37,124 nucleotides of DNA from positions 8,637 through 45,760 of the forward strand of contig RWJK01001319.1 in the NCBI GenBank assembly GCA_004335835.1, given 5' to 3'. The stretch is from Scenedesmus sp. ARA3 (taxonomy: Eukaryota > Chlorophyta > Chlorophyceae > Sphaeropleales > Scenedesmaceae). The notes beneath the pieces are model-generated. The model did not search any database. It was not told the origin of the DNA and saw only the letters and a list, made by a program, of their open reading frames with translations. Shown one piece after another: positions 10,093-20,165 of the stretch (its first letter is position 1; every line of letters starts with the position of its first letter). The translations under genes were made by a program, and so were the position numbers.

Positions 10093-13000
10093 AAAGAATG
10101 TGCCTGGTGTGATGGTGATAGCATCGATGAAGGCCACGTCTGCCCTGCAGCCGTTGTTGTTCATGTCGAGGCCCAGGTATGAGGCATGGTCGATGAGGGT
10201 GGTGCTGCCAGTGACGGTGGTGCCTGCAGCAGTTGGCGTGCGGTCACAGAGTGTGTTGTTATGTATAGTAACATGACGTAACTGTTGCATAACACCAGGC
10301 GTAAGTACCATATGATTGTCAGCAACAGGCAGTGTCTCTAAGCCATCTGCCGGCTCTGCTGCAGCTAGTAAGACCGGCAGATGGCATCATGCACTGCAGT
10401 GCATCTGCATTTCATATGTGGTTGGTTGCGCTCACTTGACAGTGCCCGGACTGATGCGTCTGACAAGTCTGTACACGCCGGCAGTGTGGTGAAACTGCTG
10501 CTGGGCTGGCCAGCAATGTCCACGCCAGCACCTGCGCACATCAGAGAAAACTGATTATACCAGGTGTCTGGAGTGGCTGCATTTGTCTAGACGCGCAGTT
10601 TGGATAGCTTCCAAGGTTGTGCATTTGTGCAAAGTTACCTTGCGCTTCATGAGGCATCCAAGCACAATCAGCAGACGTACTGCTGTGGCATTCGAGGCTG
10701 CAGATCCCTGTTTGTGAAAAGTAGCCACTGGGTGCATCCTGCTTCACTTGTAAGCTAATGCCATGCAATGACAGCGCTGCTGTTTGACAGTTTGAATACT
10801 GCCCAACGCGTATGCTGCCACACGCTGACTCTGCGCTGTCAAAGGCACCTGCTGTCTATGGCATGCTGGATCGCCTGCTGCACGCAGCAGCTGCTGCAGG
10901 TGTCCCTATTCAGCTGCAAGCACCCAGCGCTCACCATAAGAGCACGTCAGCACCGAGTTGCAGGAAATGAAGCATGACTGCTGTGGCGTGGTCAGCTGGT
11001 TTTGGTTGAACAGCACGCAGCCTAGGGTAGGGCTGGGCGTCAGGTTGCCGCTGCTGTCACGGTACCTGCACACAGCCCAGACGCAGCCGCACACAGCATC
11101 ATATACCAACCCATATGTTTTGAAAGTTGATTGGTAAGTCATGGTGACGTACCCGTATCATCATGATTTCGGAGGTAGGAAACAGTTGAGAGCAGCACCC
11201 ACCGTCCACCCTGTTGAGCCCGGCTCCTGCCATGAATTCCCCAAAAGGCTACATCACTCACCAGATGGAGGGCCTGAAGTGGCTGTAGCTGTTGTCACAG
11301 CATTGGCTGCCTGCTTCTGCTGCATGCAGCTAACTTCTGGGGCTAGGCCCTAAGTGGCGGCCATGCTGCATGCTGCTCTCACCAGATGAAGGGCCTGAAG
11401 TGGCTGTAGCTGTTTTCACAGCCGGTTGGCTGCCTGCTTCTGCTGCATGCAGCTATCTTCTGAGCTCGGGCCACGCTGCATGCTGCTCTCACCAGATGGA
11501 GGGCCTGTAGTGGCTGAAGCCCTTGCAACCAACACAAGTGGACACTGTTTCCGTTGCATGTTTGTATATATGCCATACATGCACTCACCAGATGGAGGGC
11601 CTGTAGTGGCTGTAGCCGCTGCTCTCAGACGGTTCAGTAGGGACGGCGTCATAACGCGTCACAATCCTGGGTGCGGCAGCAGCAGCAGCAGCAGCAGGCA
11701 GAGAACAAGGCACAGCCGGTGAGCTGCTGCTGCAGAATGCAACGCTACCGCATAAGTAGGTGTGCATGGCAGACGCTGTTGCATTGGCGGCTTTCAGCTC
11801 AGCTGTAACTGGCCCAGGGCAGAATCTCTCGAGCAACAACGGAATGAGCAACGCACCACAGTTAAAATCCTTGGAGATACTGCTAGAATGCAGCAAGCAC
11901 TTGATTGATAACAAAGCATCCCAAACTGCAGGCGTAAGCAACCAACGCTCCTCCCCACCTGTAGCGCTCGCTCATCCTGTTCTCCAGATAAGCAGCAAAG
12001 TAGGTGTCTCCAGCACGCGGGCTACCAAACGTGTACAGCTTGATCTGGTCTACTGCAGCACCGCTGTAAGTAGGCAGCCCCCCAGAAGCTTGCAGCGCAA
12101 GCAGCTTGGCAGCAAACACGGAGGCCTGTGTGCAGCAGTGAGCGAGGCAGCCCCAGGCACACATGTACAGTGTTGATTGGGTGAACAAAGCAGCAAGCAC
12201 CAGGCGCAGCTGGGAGCCCCTGATGGTAGCATTCGTTGCATGATAGACACAGCCACATGCAGTGCTAGTATGTGCTCCTTTTGCTTGAGTGTGCCGGTTG
12301 ATATTGCACATGCTGTTGCGCCGCTCACCAGTGCACCTCCCCTGGAGTGCCCAACGACGTAGACGGTCCGGTTAGCAGCCGGCAGTGCAGTCAGCCTCCG
12401 CACAATCTCCGCCTGCAGCCCCAGGGCAATCAAATCATCCACGGGAGTCTCCCAGCCATTACACACGTTGCCAGAGGCTGGATCAGTTGTCGGAGGTACG
12501 AGGTTGCCGCTGTCCGCCACGCAGAAACCTGCGACATCACAAACAGCAGAGGTGGCACGGGTGAGAAGCAGCGCGGGTGAGATGCTTTAGCAATAAATTT
12601 TTTTTTATTTGGACAACATTGTGACACATGATTCTGGCCTATGGCTTTGTACTGAGGTGCACCTCATCAGTATGACAAGAAACAAGAGACATTGCAGAGT
12701 TCGGCTGTCTTCTGTATGAATCAGGCTGATCAACGGTTTATGCACAAGTCAGTAACCACTCACCAAGGTTGCTGACCCACTGTGATGCCTGAATTGCACT
12801 GGCAGTGGCCCTGCAAGTGCAGTTTCCAATCAACACCAGTTAGGTTTGCACACAACCAATTCTCTGAGCATGCAGCAGCATGAATCACAATCTGCAGGGC
12901 CATAGTGGAAGGGATTGGCATCATCGCTGCTGCAAGCCATAAAGTTGAAAGTGGCTGCAATGTTTCGTGATACAGCGGGTCGTGTACATTGCTGCAACAC

Positions 13001-16000
13001 ACCTGACGAGCACCACCACAGCCTTCTGCCCAGCCACACCGGAAATTACTGTGTCGGTGAACACGATTGCTGCATCCAGGAATGACGTGGGATTAGTCAA
13101 GCTGTGCTCTGGCGTCTGGAATCCTTTTGGCGGGTCAGTAAAGTCAATGCCGTCCTTGAAGCAGCTCAAGCATTCTGGGCCAGGCTGGCCATTAGTGCCG
13201 GGCCCTCCCCAGCTGGACATGCCGTTGGTGCCGGTCCATTGGCGCAGCCTGGGGCAGTTGCAAGTGTGGCGGCAGCAGCAGCAGCAGCAGCAGTGGCGGT
13301 GGTGGCAGCAGCAAAGGTGCACCTATTTTGATTTCAAGTGGTATGAGCAACAGCAGCGCAACATTGCACACAACATTCCACTCGTTTCCGAAGCAGCTGC
13401 CTGCTGTGTCCACCAACGCGACAAATTTACATTGTGAATGAAGTCAAACAGTTTGATGTTATCATATTTCAAACTCACTGTGTGGATCCGTCTGCAGCCG
13501 TGTAGGTTTGAGGGGTGTCTGGTGTTGACGGGAGGCAACCGTGGATGGCTGATGCGTAGCGGGCAAGCCGCGTTGCCTTGACAATGATGGGGGTAGTGTA
13601 TGCAAGCACTGGCGCCATGTTTAGGGTTTGTGCTGTTGGCGTGCCTGCCAGCTTGCGGCCGTTGCTCCTGCAGTAACACAACACACGCAGACATGCAGAC
13701 ACGCAGACATGCAGGCGGCGCGTCTTTTATCAGCAAATGGCTTGTGCCATGACCTCAAGTGAGTTCACGCTTGTGCAACTGTCAACGGCTGGCGCCTGTG
13801 CTCAGGTGGCGTCACGCATGTCAAGGACGGAAATCCAGTTGAGGCTGCGCCGCCAGGACAGGGAGCAATGGATCCAGGTTGAGCTGGCCTGGTGACAGGC
13901 ATCACAGCTTACAATTTGCAGGGCTGCAGCACCATGCAAAGCATGGCAAAGTATGAGCGCAGCACCATGCAGCATTGCACAACAGCATGCGAAGCATGGC
14001 TGCAGCACCATGCAAACATCGCGCAACCGCAAGCAAAGCATGGCTGCAGCACCATGCAAACATTGCGCAACAGCATGCAAAGCATGGCTGCAGCACCATG
14101 CAAACATGGCGCACCAGCATGCAAAGCATGGCTGCAGCACCATGCCAAGCATGGCAAAGTATGAGCGCAGCACCACACGAACTTTGCGCAACAGCAAGAA
14201 AAGCATGGCTGCAGCACCATGCGAAGTAGCACAACAGCATGCTGACTCTTTCTGTCACCGGGTTGCTACAGCTGCCGGCTTACCCGGTGCTCTTGGAGGT
14301 AGCAGGTGGGTAGCAGACCTCTGTGTTGATTTGCTCGTTCTTCAACTGCAGATAGCAGCAGGTGACACAACAGATGACGATGGTCCAATAGCATCCGATG
14401 TTGCGGCGCAGAAGCTCAGCCAGTTGATGCATAGGTGAAGGATTACGTGGGCGTGTGAGCAGTGCACTCTGCTGCGCGAGGTGCAGATGCTTGATTGGCC
14501 AGTGAGATGTGGCGCACTGCTGCAGTGCTACAGCCACATGCCGTTAGGTACAGAGGCACTATGCTGCCAGCATCATAGAAAAACAAGCAGATAAAAACCA
14601 GCTACGCCAGCGCAACATCCTGCACTCACTCCTAGCAGGCCGTCAGCGTCCAGCCAGCTCCTGACGTCACACTTGAAGCCTTCTTTCGCCTCCATCTCAC
14701 GTGACAGCCGCTCAAATGCATTGACACTGTCTGGCAGGGTGCTGTTGACAAACTGCACCTGCAGCCGCACCATGGCAGAGCATACGCCGCCTGCAGAACC
14801 CTTCTGGCATGTCAACCGCAGCCGCAGCCCATCAGGTGTTGTGGGGATGCGCGGTCCTGGCCTCCACGTTTGTGCTGTAGCATCGCTAGCAGCAGTTTTT
14901 GCAGTGGAGCCATCAGCTATGTCAAGAGTGCGGAGCTTAAGTCCGGAGCATGACGACTTATGCTGGCTGTCGGCGTTGTTGCTGCTGCTGCTGCTGCTGC
15001 GGGGGCCCTTCCAGGGTTTGGCAAAAGTGAGTGGTGTGGTGATATTCTCGCCAAACCTCAGGGCGAAGCGCGTCTGTGCAGCGCAGGCAGGCAGGATGTA
15101 GCGGCCTGCTATGAAGGAGCCTGACAGGGACATGTTGTCATCACCCTGCCAGCAGGCAGCAGCAGCAGCAGCAGCAGCAGGGGATTCAGCGCCGTGCGAC
15201 TTTTGATTACAAGCCGCAGTGCAGTTTATTTACATCGCTGGTGTCAAATAGTTGCCTCGAAACAGCAGCACAGTGATGGCTCATCTTATGAAGCCCTGGC
15301 TAGTCAGGATGGCAGAAATTGACCTTATTCAACACAGCTCTGAACAACAGGCTACCCCACGTTGCAAGGCTTGCACCTAAAAATGATGACACATTCAGCA
15401 CACTGCACTCACATCTGCAATGTCCACTGGATGTCCCACCAATGTCAACTGCACTCCCTTGATCTTGGTGTTAGGCGACACACCTGACACAGCAGCGACA
15501 TATGCAGCGCCAGCGGCAGCGGCAGCGCCAGAGAAACAGCAGCAGCAGCAGCAGCAGGAGCAGCAGCAGCAGCAGCTTATGCAACATTATTTGGAGCCGG
15601 AGATCTGCTGCTGCTTCATCCCAACACCTCTAGCGTCACATCTGCCAAATGTGCGGTGGGCGTGCAGCAGTTATGCATGGTGCCTGTTGCAATGGCTTGT
15701 GCTGCAAGCACAGCTCCCAATCTCTTTGACTTCCCGCCAAGCACAGGCAGCGTCACCTGACTTCCAGTTGAAGAGGCCCTCAGCAGTGCGCCCCACGGGG
15801 ATGTCATTGCTCCAGCACTCCAGGCGGTACGTCTGACTGCCTGCAGGCGTGCAGGACACAGCAGAAGAGCTGGGTATGCAGTAGCCCCCAGTCCCAACTT
15901 TTGCCCAGTCAAATGCATGCAGTGAAGTTATCTGCTTTCATGAGAAAGGTCACACAGCCTTGGCCACTGTATAATGTACATGCCAGCGGACTCTGTTGCT

Positions 16001-16308
16001 GCTGCTACCGCCCTGCTACTGCTACTGCTACTGCTACTGCTACTGCTACTGCTACTGCCGCTGCTGCTGCAGCCCTGCTGAGCTGGCATTCTCAGAGCAG
16101 CGCAGAGCACGGAAGCCGTTAGCACTTTCGGCTGTTCGTGCTTTCTGAAAGATGTCTCACCTTCTCCCGAGATTTGCGGCATTCTCTGGCACTGGAAGGC
16201 GATCGTGGGCCTGGGCGTGAATCCACCCCAGTTGCTGGTGGTCGGCTGAGCTGCCACGGCAGCCGCAGCAACCAGGGCGACCACCAACATCAGGTCGAAC
16301 GTTGCCAT
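10069..16308 (-). CDS. Secreted class 3 lipase, copy 2 (complete, 14 exons, 729 aa)
   Basis: Exons in transcript order: 16308-16161, 15840-15757, 15483-15413, 15145-14630, 14345-14284, 13667-13479, 13248-13003, 12810-12764, 12528-12329, 12125-11959, 11666-11589, 11065-10935, 10531-10436, 10223-10069. The sum is 2190 nt, with GT-AG at every junction. Residues 1-20 are a signal peptide (hydrophobic core, AVAA before Gln21). Residues about 21-400 are an unrecognised Cys-containing region with a Ser tract and an NST sequon. The lipase core follows: RATAS oxyanion strand (R439), GHSRGG with Ser516, YTFGSPRAGD (Ala where the other copies have Val), Asp583 in RYDAVP and His691 in IDHASYLG. Residues about 603-678 form a Cys-rich insertion between Asp and His. 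The start at 16308 was chosen because it gives the best signal peptide; an in-frame ATG lies 7 codons upstream (16329). A conserved leader block sits 32 bases upstream. Exon 13 ends in A, not G, so the split codon at the exon 13/14 junction is Ser rather than Gly. Confidence 0.9.
11257..11588 (-). repeat. Exon-11 edge repeats in intron 11 of copy 2 (three extra units)
   Basis: On the - strand the block CAGCCACTTCAGGCCCTCC...CTG|GTGAG recurs at about 11520-11487, 11410-11377 and 11290-11257 after the true exon 11 end (11589), with spacings of roughly 99-120. The filler between units differs from that of copy 1 (GCATGCAGCAGAAGCAGGC-type), so this array seems to have expanded independently. The donor is kept in all three units; a strong acceptor is not. 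Confidence 0.85.
13270..13318 (-). repeat. Sense-strand CTG tract before the exon 7 acceptor, copy 2
   Basis: The + strand reads GGCGGCAGCAGCAGCAGCAG and GGCGGTGGTGGCAGCAGC, so the transcript carries a CTG-rich tract about 20-70 bases before the exon 7 acceptor (AG at 13250-13249). Confidence 0.8.
13920..14235. repeat. 44-bp minisatellite in intron 5 of copy 2
   Basis: GGCTGCAGCACCATGC starts recur at 13998, 14042, 14086 and 14130, exactly 44 bases apart, with degenerate units on both sides (about 13920-13997 and 14160-14235). It lies between exon 6 (13667) and exon 5 (14284) of copy 2. The open frames across it on both strands are a by-product of the repeat. Confidence 0.93.
15535..15577 (-). 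repeat. CTG (sense) tract in intron 2 of copy 2
   Basis: CAG units on the + strand, broken by one CAGGAG. They sit about 50 bases before the exon 3 acceptor on the coding strand; copy 4 has a longer tract in the same intron. Confidence 0.85.
16012..16075. repeat. (CTACTG)n repeat in intron 1 of copy 2
   Basis: A run of TGCTAC/TACTGC hexamers changes into CTG units. It lies between exon 1 (16161) and exon 2 (15840) of copy 2. Confidence 0.9.
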
Positions 16309-16339
16309 TTTGGCGCGCGAGTGCGTCATTGCATCCCTT

Positions 16340-16367
16340 GGATCAAGTGATCTGAAGGTCAATACGG
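16340..16367 (-). promoter_or_regulatory. Conserved 5' leader block, copy 2
   Basis: The + strand reads GGATCAAGTGATCTGAAGG then TCAATACGG, ending 32 bases from the chosen ATG. Copy 3 carries it almost unchanged at 26829-26856 (31 bases upstream) and copy 4 keeps GGATCAAGTGA at 36275-36285 (31 bases upstream). Such fixed spacing suggests a leader or core-promoter element; function unknown. Confidence 0.55.
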
Positions 16368-16519
16368 TTGCTGCTGCAGCTGCTCTCGCACGAGTTGGCA
16401 AGGAAACAGTCAGGTCATGTCTGACAAACAAAGATAGCTGGTCTAGGGCACGCCTGGGGGTCTATTGGGTGCAATGAGCTGGAAGCGGAGATTGATCGCG
16501 GGTCCAAAAGTTTGTATAT

Positions 16520-16533
16520 GCCAAAGTGACACC
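16520..16533 (-). promoter_or_regulatory. Upstream CTTTGG box, copy 2
   Basis: On the coding strand it reads GGTGTCACTTTGGC, next to a TATA-like CATATACA (about 16513-16520). Related boxes occur upstream of copy 3 (27017-27030) and copy 4 (36422-36434), 180-220 bases from the start codon in each gene. Confidence 0.4.
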
Positions 16534-17835
16534 GACGACCTGCCACTTTGCAGTGTCAGGATGCGGTGCAAAGCACATGACAAAGCTATTTGTGTTCTTA
16601 GAAGAACTTCAGAGACGCGTGGTCGGGTGTCACTCCCAGATCAACTTCGGCTTCTCGTACATGATCTGGATCCAGATCTGAGCGTCGACTGGTGTCACCC
16701 GCGCTTTCCTGCGAGTGCAGCTGATCCAGCAGCTGCTTGCTTACTTGTAATGACTGAAACCTGACCTACGTTGCAATCGATGCTCTGCAAGCTGCTGTCA
16801 ACTGGTTTCGGGTTTCGTGGTGTGCCAGCTGTGCTGTCAAGTGACAGCATGTCACGCGGCATCAGCTGCAGGAGCGAGCGTGTGCATGCAGGGGCGCTGC
16901 AAACAGCTGGCTGGCGTGTGCTAGCGCTGCTGAACGGTAAGAGTAATGTCCTAAAGATTGAGTGATGTACTGTGGAGCGAGGTGGAGTGAAGTCTGTCCG
17001 TCTGCAACTGCAGGCAGCTGCGGACAGCTGCGCCGCAGCTCGCCGGGCCAGCTGCAGCTGAGGTGCGTAGGGCACGGCAGTGATGTAGCGGCGCAAACAC
17101 AGCGGCGTCACACCAAACCACATTACTGATACGTTGAAGTGCTAGTAGTACTTCGTGAAGTGTGCTGCGCAACAAGCTGGCACACGCTGCACTGCATCAT
17201 GCATCAGTAATGAACCTGTGACCAGAGCCGGGTGCACGTGCTGTTTAGTCCCATCGTCGCTCCCTGAACGACTCATTTGTACAGGCACTGCAGCAAAGAA
17301 CAACTTGCTGCCACTTCAATGTGTTCGCCAAAATGGTGAATTGCCCAGATGTCACTGCGGATGTTACTCCGTGACACTGACCACACTGCCGACGCCACTC
17401 TGTGCCACCATTCGTACTTACTGCCTCACAACAGCTCCTCCCACAGTACAAGATGCAATCAGAAACCAGCGCCAGACTCCTTTTACCCAAGGGTCATGCT
17501 GAGCACCAGCATCAAAGCAAAGACCCACAGCGCCCAAAAGGCACCGTATCAGGCGACACACGTCACACCACAGTGGGAATATGCAACCCAAACAACATGT
17601 GCGGTGGCAGAGCTCAACAACTACGGTGGCAGAGCCTCACAAGTGGATGGTAGAGCTGAGACAACCATCAACCTCAGCGGTCCAAAATCAAGCAAAAATT
17701 GGCTTGAATCAAGCGCCAACAGCACACACTGTGCTAAGCAGCATTTCCTGTAGCCATCACCAGCACCATCACTGTGCCAAGCAGAAATAAGATTTCCTTC
17801 ATTGATAGCAGCACTCATCCAAGCACAATCCATTC

Positions 17836-17852
17836 ACTGCTGCTGTTGCAGT

Positions 17853-17911
<59 letters not shown>

Positions 17912-17961
17912 NNNNNNNNNNNNNNNNNNNNNNNNNNNNNNNNNNNNNNNNNNNNNNNNNN

Positions 17962-18018
<57 letters not shown>

Positions 18019-18019
18019 G
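17836..18019. repeat. Long CTG tract containing an assembly gap
   Basis: CTG units run up to base 17911, then 50 Ns (17912-17961), then about 18 more CTG units. The true repeat length is unknown; a round 50 Ns probably marks a gap of unspecified size. Confidence 0.95.
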
Positions 18020-18589
18020 TCAGCTGTTGCTGCTGCCCTTGGCTGCTGCCACTGATGCGTCTCTATAAACTGCCGCGCGCATCACCACTGCAGCGTATGT
18101 CTTATAATAACCATGGCTGAAATGATGAAGTCTGGTGTCGTCCAACAGGGGCAGGTCTGCAGGAATCAGCCCAATTAATACATATGTGAAGTGGGTTGGC
18201 TACCGTCGCCATGGCTGCCGTAGCACCATCTAGCTTCCAGCCACAGGCGGAGCCTGTAGCATATAACACACATGCAACACACATAATTAACACACAAGTC
18301 TACCAGATCAATGTTTTACGTCAGCACAGTGTGTTGCGTAGCCCTAACCGCCTGTTGAAGACCAGGCACAAGCAAACAGACAGAATCTGGCGCAGTATGA
18401 TGAGCAACAATAGTTCCAACCAGGTGCGGCCTACAAGCCATAGAAAACATGCATTCAACAACGGAAATCCACCAACCAGAGAACACAGATGCAGCATAAC
18501 GGTGACGCCACCATCCATGCTTACACAAGCGAATCGCCAGACATCAACCCATCAGCAGAAGCTCGCGGCAACTTCCCAACAGTGTGTCG

Positions 18590-18860
18590 CTGCAAGTGTG
18601 CTGCTCGTGGGCAGGCACACAGCAGCGCATGTGTTTCTGCGGGGTTCAGCAACCTCTCAAGCAGCACACAGCATGGCATGCATTGCTGCAGCGTTCAGCA
18701 AACCCTCAAGCAGCACACAACATGGCATGCATTGCTGCAGGGTTCAGCAACCCCTCACGCAGCATACATCAGGGCATGCATTGCGGCAGAGTTCATCAAC
18801 GCGTGAAGCAGCACAGAGCAAGCAATGTGTTGCTGCAGGGTTCAGCAGGCACCTGCAGCA
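18590..18860. repeat. 49-50 bp minisatellite in the copy 2/copy 3 spacer
   Basis: GGGTTCAGCAACC-type starts recur near 18643, 18693, 18742, 18790 and 18840, joined by AAGCAGCACACAGCATGGCA and TGCATTGCTGCAG blocks. At least five imperfect units. Confidence 0.88.
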
Positions 18861-19980
18861 GCACAAAGCGGCAGCAAAAGCGCGGCACATCACCGACCAC
18901 AGTAGTCAAAATCCAGTGGCATTGACCTGATCCCTAGGTCCTAAGCTCTAGAGCTCTTTCATCCCTGCACACCAACCTGCAACCGTGCTGGTGCGGTACC
19001 TTTAAAACCTGGCAAAGCGCATCACATCTCAAATAGATATCAGCATAAACATGGACCACCGTTCCCACCCATGAGACAGGGGATAACATCTGAAAGATTG
19101 TATCATACATGCTGTGCCATACACATGTACACCTGCCTGGCATCTGCCAGGCTTCCATACAGCCTTGGTACTGAGCACAAACAGGATGCATGCAGCTGTA
19201 CAGATCGTCAGCATGTGGTTGTTTGTTGCTCCACATGGGCCTGGGAATATCAGGGAGCTGTGCAACGTGAAGCTTGAACGTGACACAGGCCGGCTCATCA
19301 GCCAAGTATGCTTGCCTAAAGCCGTGTATGACATGGAGTGAGAGCTGCAGCGTACACGACACCACATCACAAAACTGCTGCCAAGATAAGATGCCAACGC
19401 ACACAATAAGTTTTGTGCTGCTCATGTGAAGTACAAGAGTTGCTGGTTGTGACCGTTGCTCAATTGCATGCGCGTGCAAGCCAAGTAGCATCCACATGGA
19501 CCGCAGCACAACATCTTACTGCTGCAGTTGCAACTTACGCACGTGATCAGCTTTAAAGCAAACATGATCTTGTCTGACCAAAACGACCTGTACATAAGCT
19601 CTGTACATATTTGTGATCTTGCCACTGCAATCAGCATCAGCATGGTCCTCAGCTGCTTTATGCACCATAAACAGAACCAAAGGTGGGAACTGGCTCAATC
19701 ATACATACTTTAGTAGAGCGGAACTCGGCGCATCTGGTCAAGCGAATCTGGTAACAAAACCCACCAACCCCAGATGTCCAACACCAAGCAAAATGTGGTT
19801 GAAACCAGTGCCAACAGCAAATGCTGTGGTCAGCAGCATTCCATGTAACCATCATCAGAGTTGAGACAGGGCCACTCATGTGATCATAGTTGGGCTCCAA
19901 AGTGTGATACAATTGTACGCTGTAATACGCAGAGCAGCCACAGCTGCCACGAATTGCACTGCTGTGACCTTCCCTGCCTC

Positions 19981-20002
19981 ATGCCAGGCCCGTGCCTGGC
20001 AT
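19981..20002 (-). terminator. Hairpin downstream of copy 3
   Basis: ATGCCAGGC and GCCTGGCAT form perfect 9-bp arms around CCGT, about 165 bases past the copy 3 stop. A 3' UTR role is possible but unproven. Confidence 0.35.
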
Positions 20003-20165
20003 GTCTAACAAGCGCCGTGCGATAGGTACAACACACCGCCTCAAGCACCGATCTGTGACACCATCTTTGGAGGCTTTTTGTCAGGGAGGGCACCGCCCTG
20101 CTTTTTCTTCATGCAGCTTCAAGCTGTAAGCCACAGCTGCTACACGCAGCATGCACCGGCACAGC

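Larger units (their letters stand above)
16309..20165. other. Spacer between copy 2 start and copy 3 end; no gene recognised
   Basis: The stretch holds copy 2 promoter-side blocks, a 16-bp perfect palindrome (16663-16678), a region at about 17150-17345 repeated near 27960-28150, a region at about 17640-17775 repeated near 19730-19865, the CTG tract with the gap, a minisatellite (18590-18860) and a hairpin (19981-20002). The longest open frames (244 codons at 18196-18930 + and 191 codons at 18934-19509 -) show no recognisable domain, and the first is mostly repeat. Confidence 0.65.

Noticed and set aside
13892..14438. Several overlapping open frames rich in Cys, Ala or His
   Set aside because: They are translations of the 44-bp minisatellite inside intron 5 of copy 2.
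18196..18930. Long open frame of 244 codons on the + strand
   Set aside because: More than a third of it is the 49-50 bp minisatellite; overlapping frames are also open and no domain is recognisable.
18934..19509. Open frame of 191 codons on the - strand
   Set aside because: Another long frame overlaps it on the same strand, there are no splice-linked continuations, no recognisable motif and no counterpart in other spacers.
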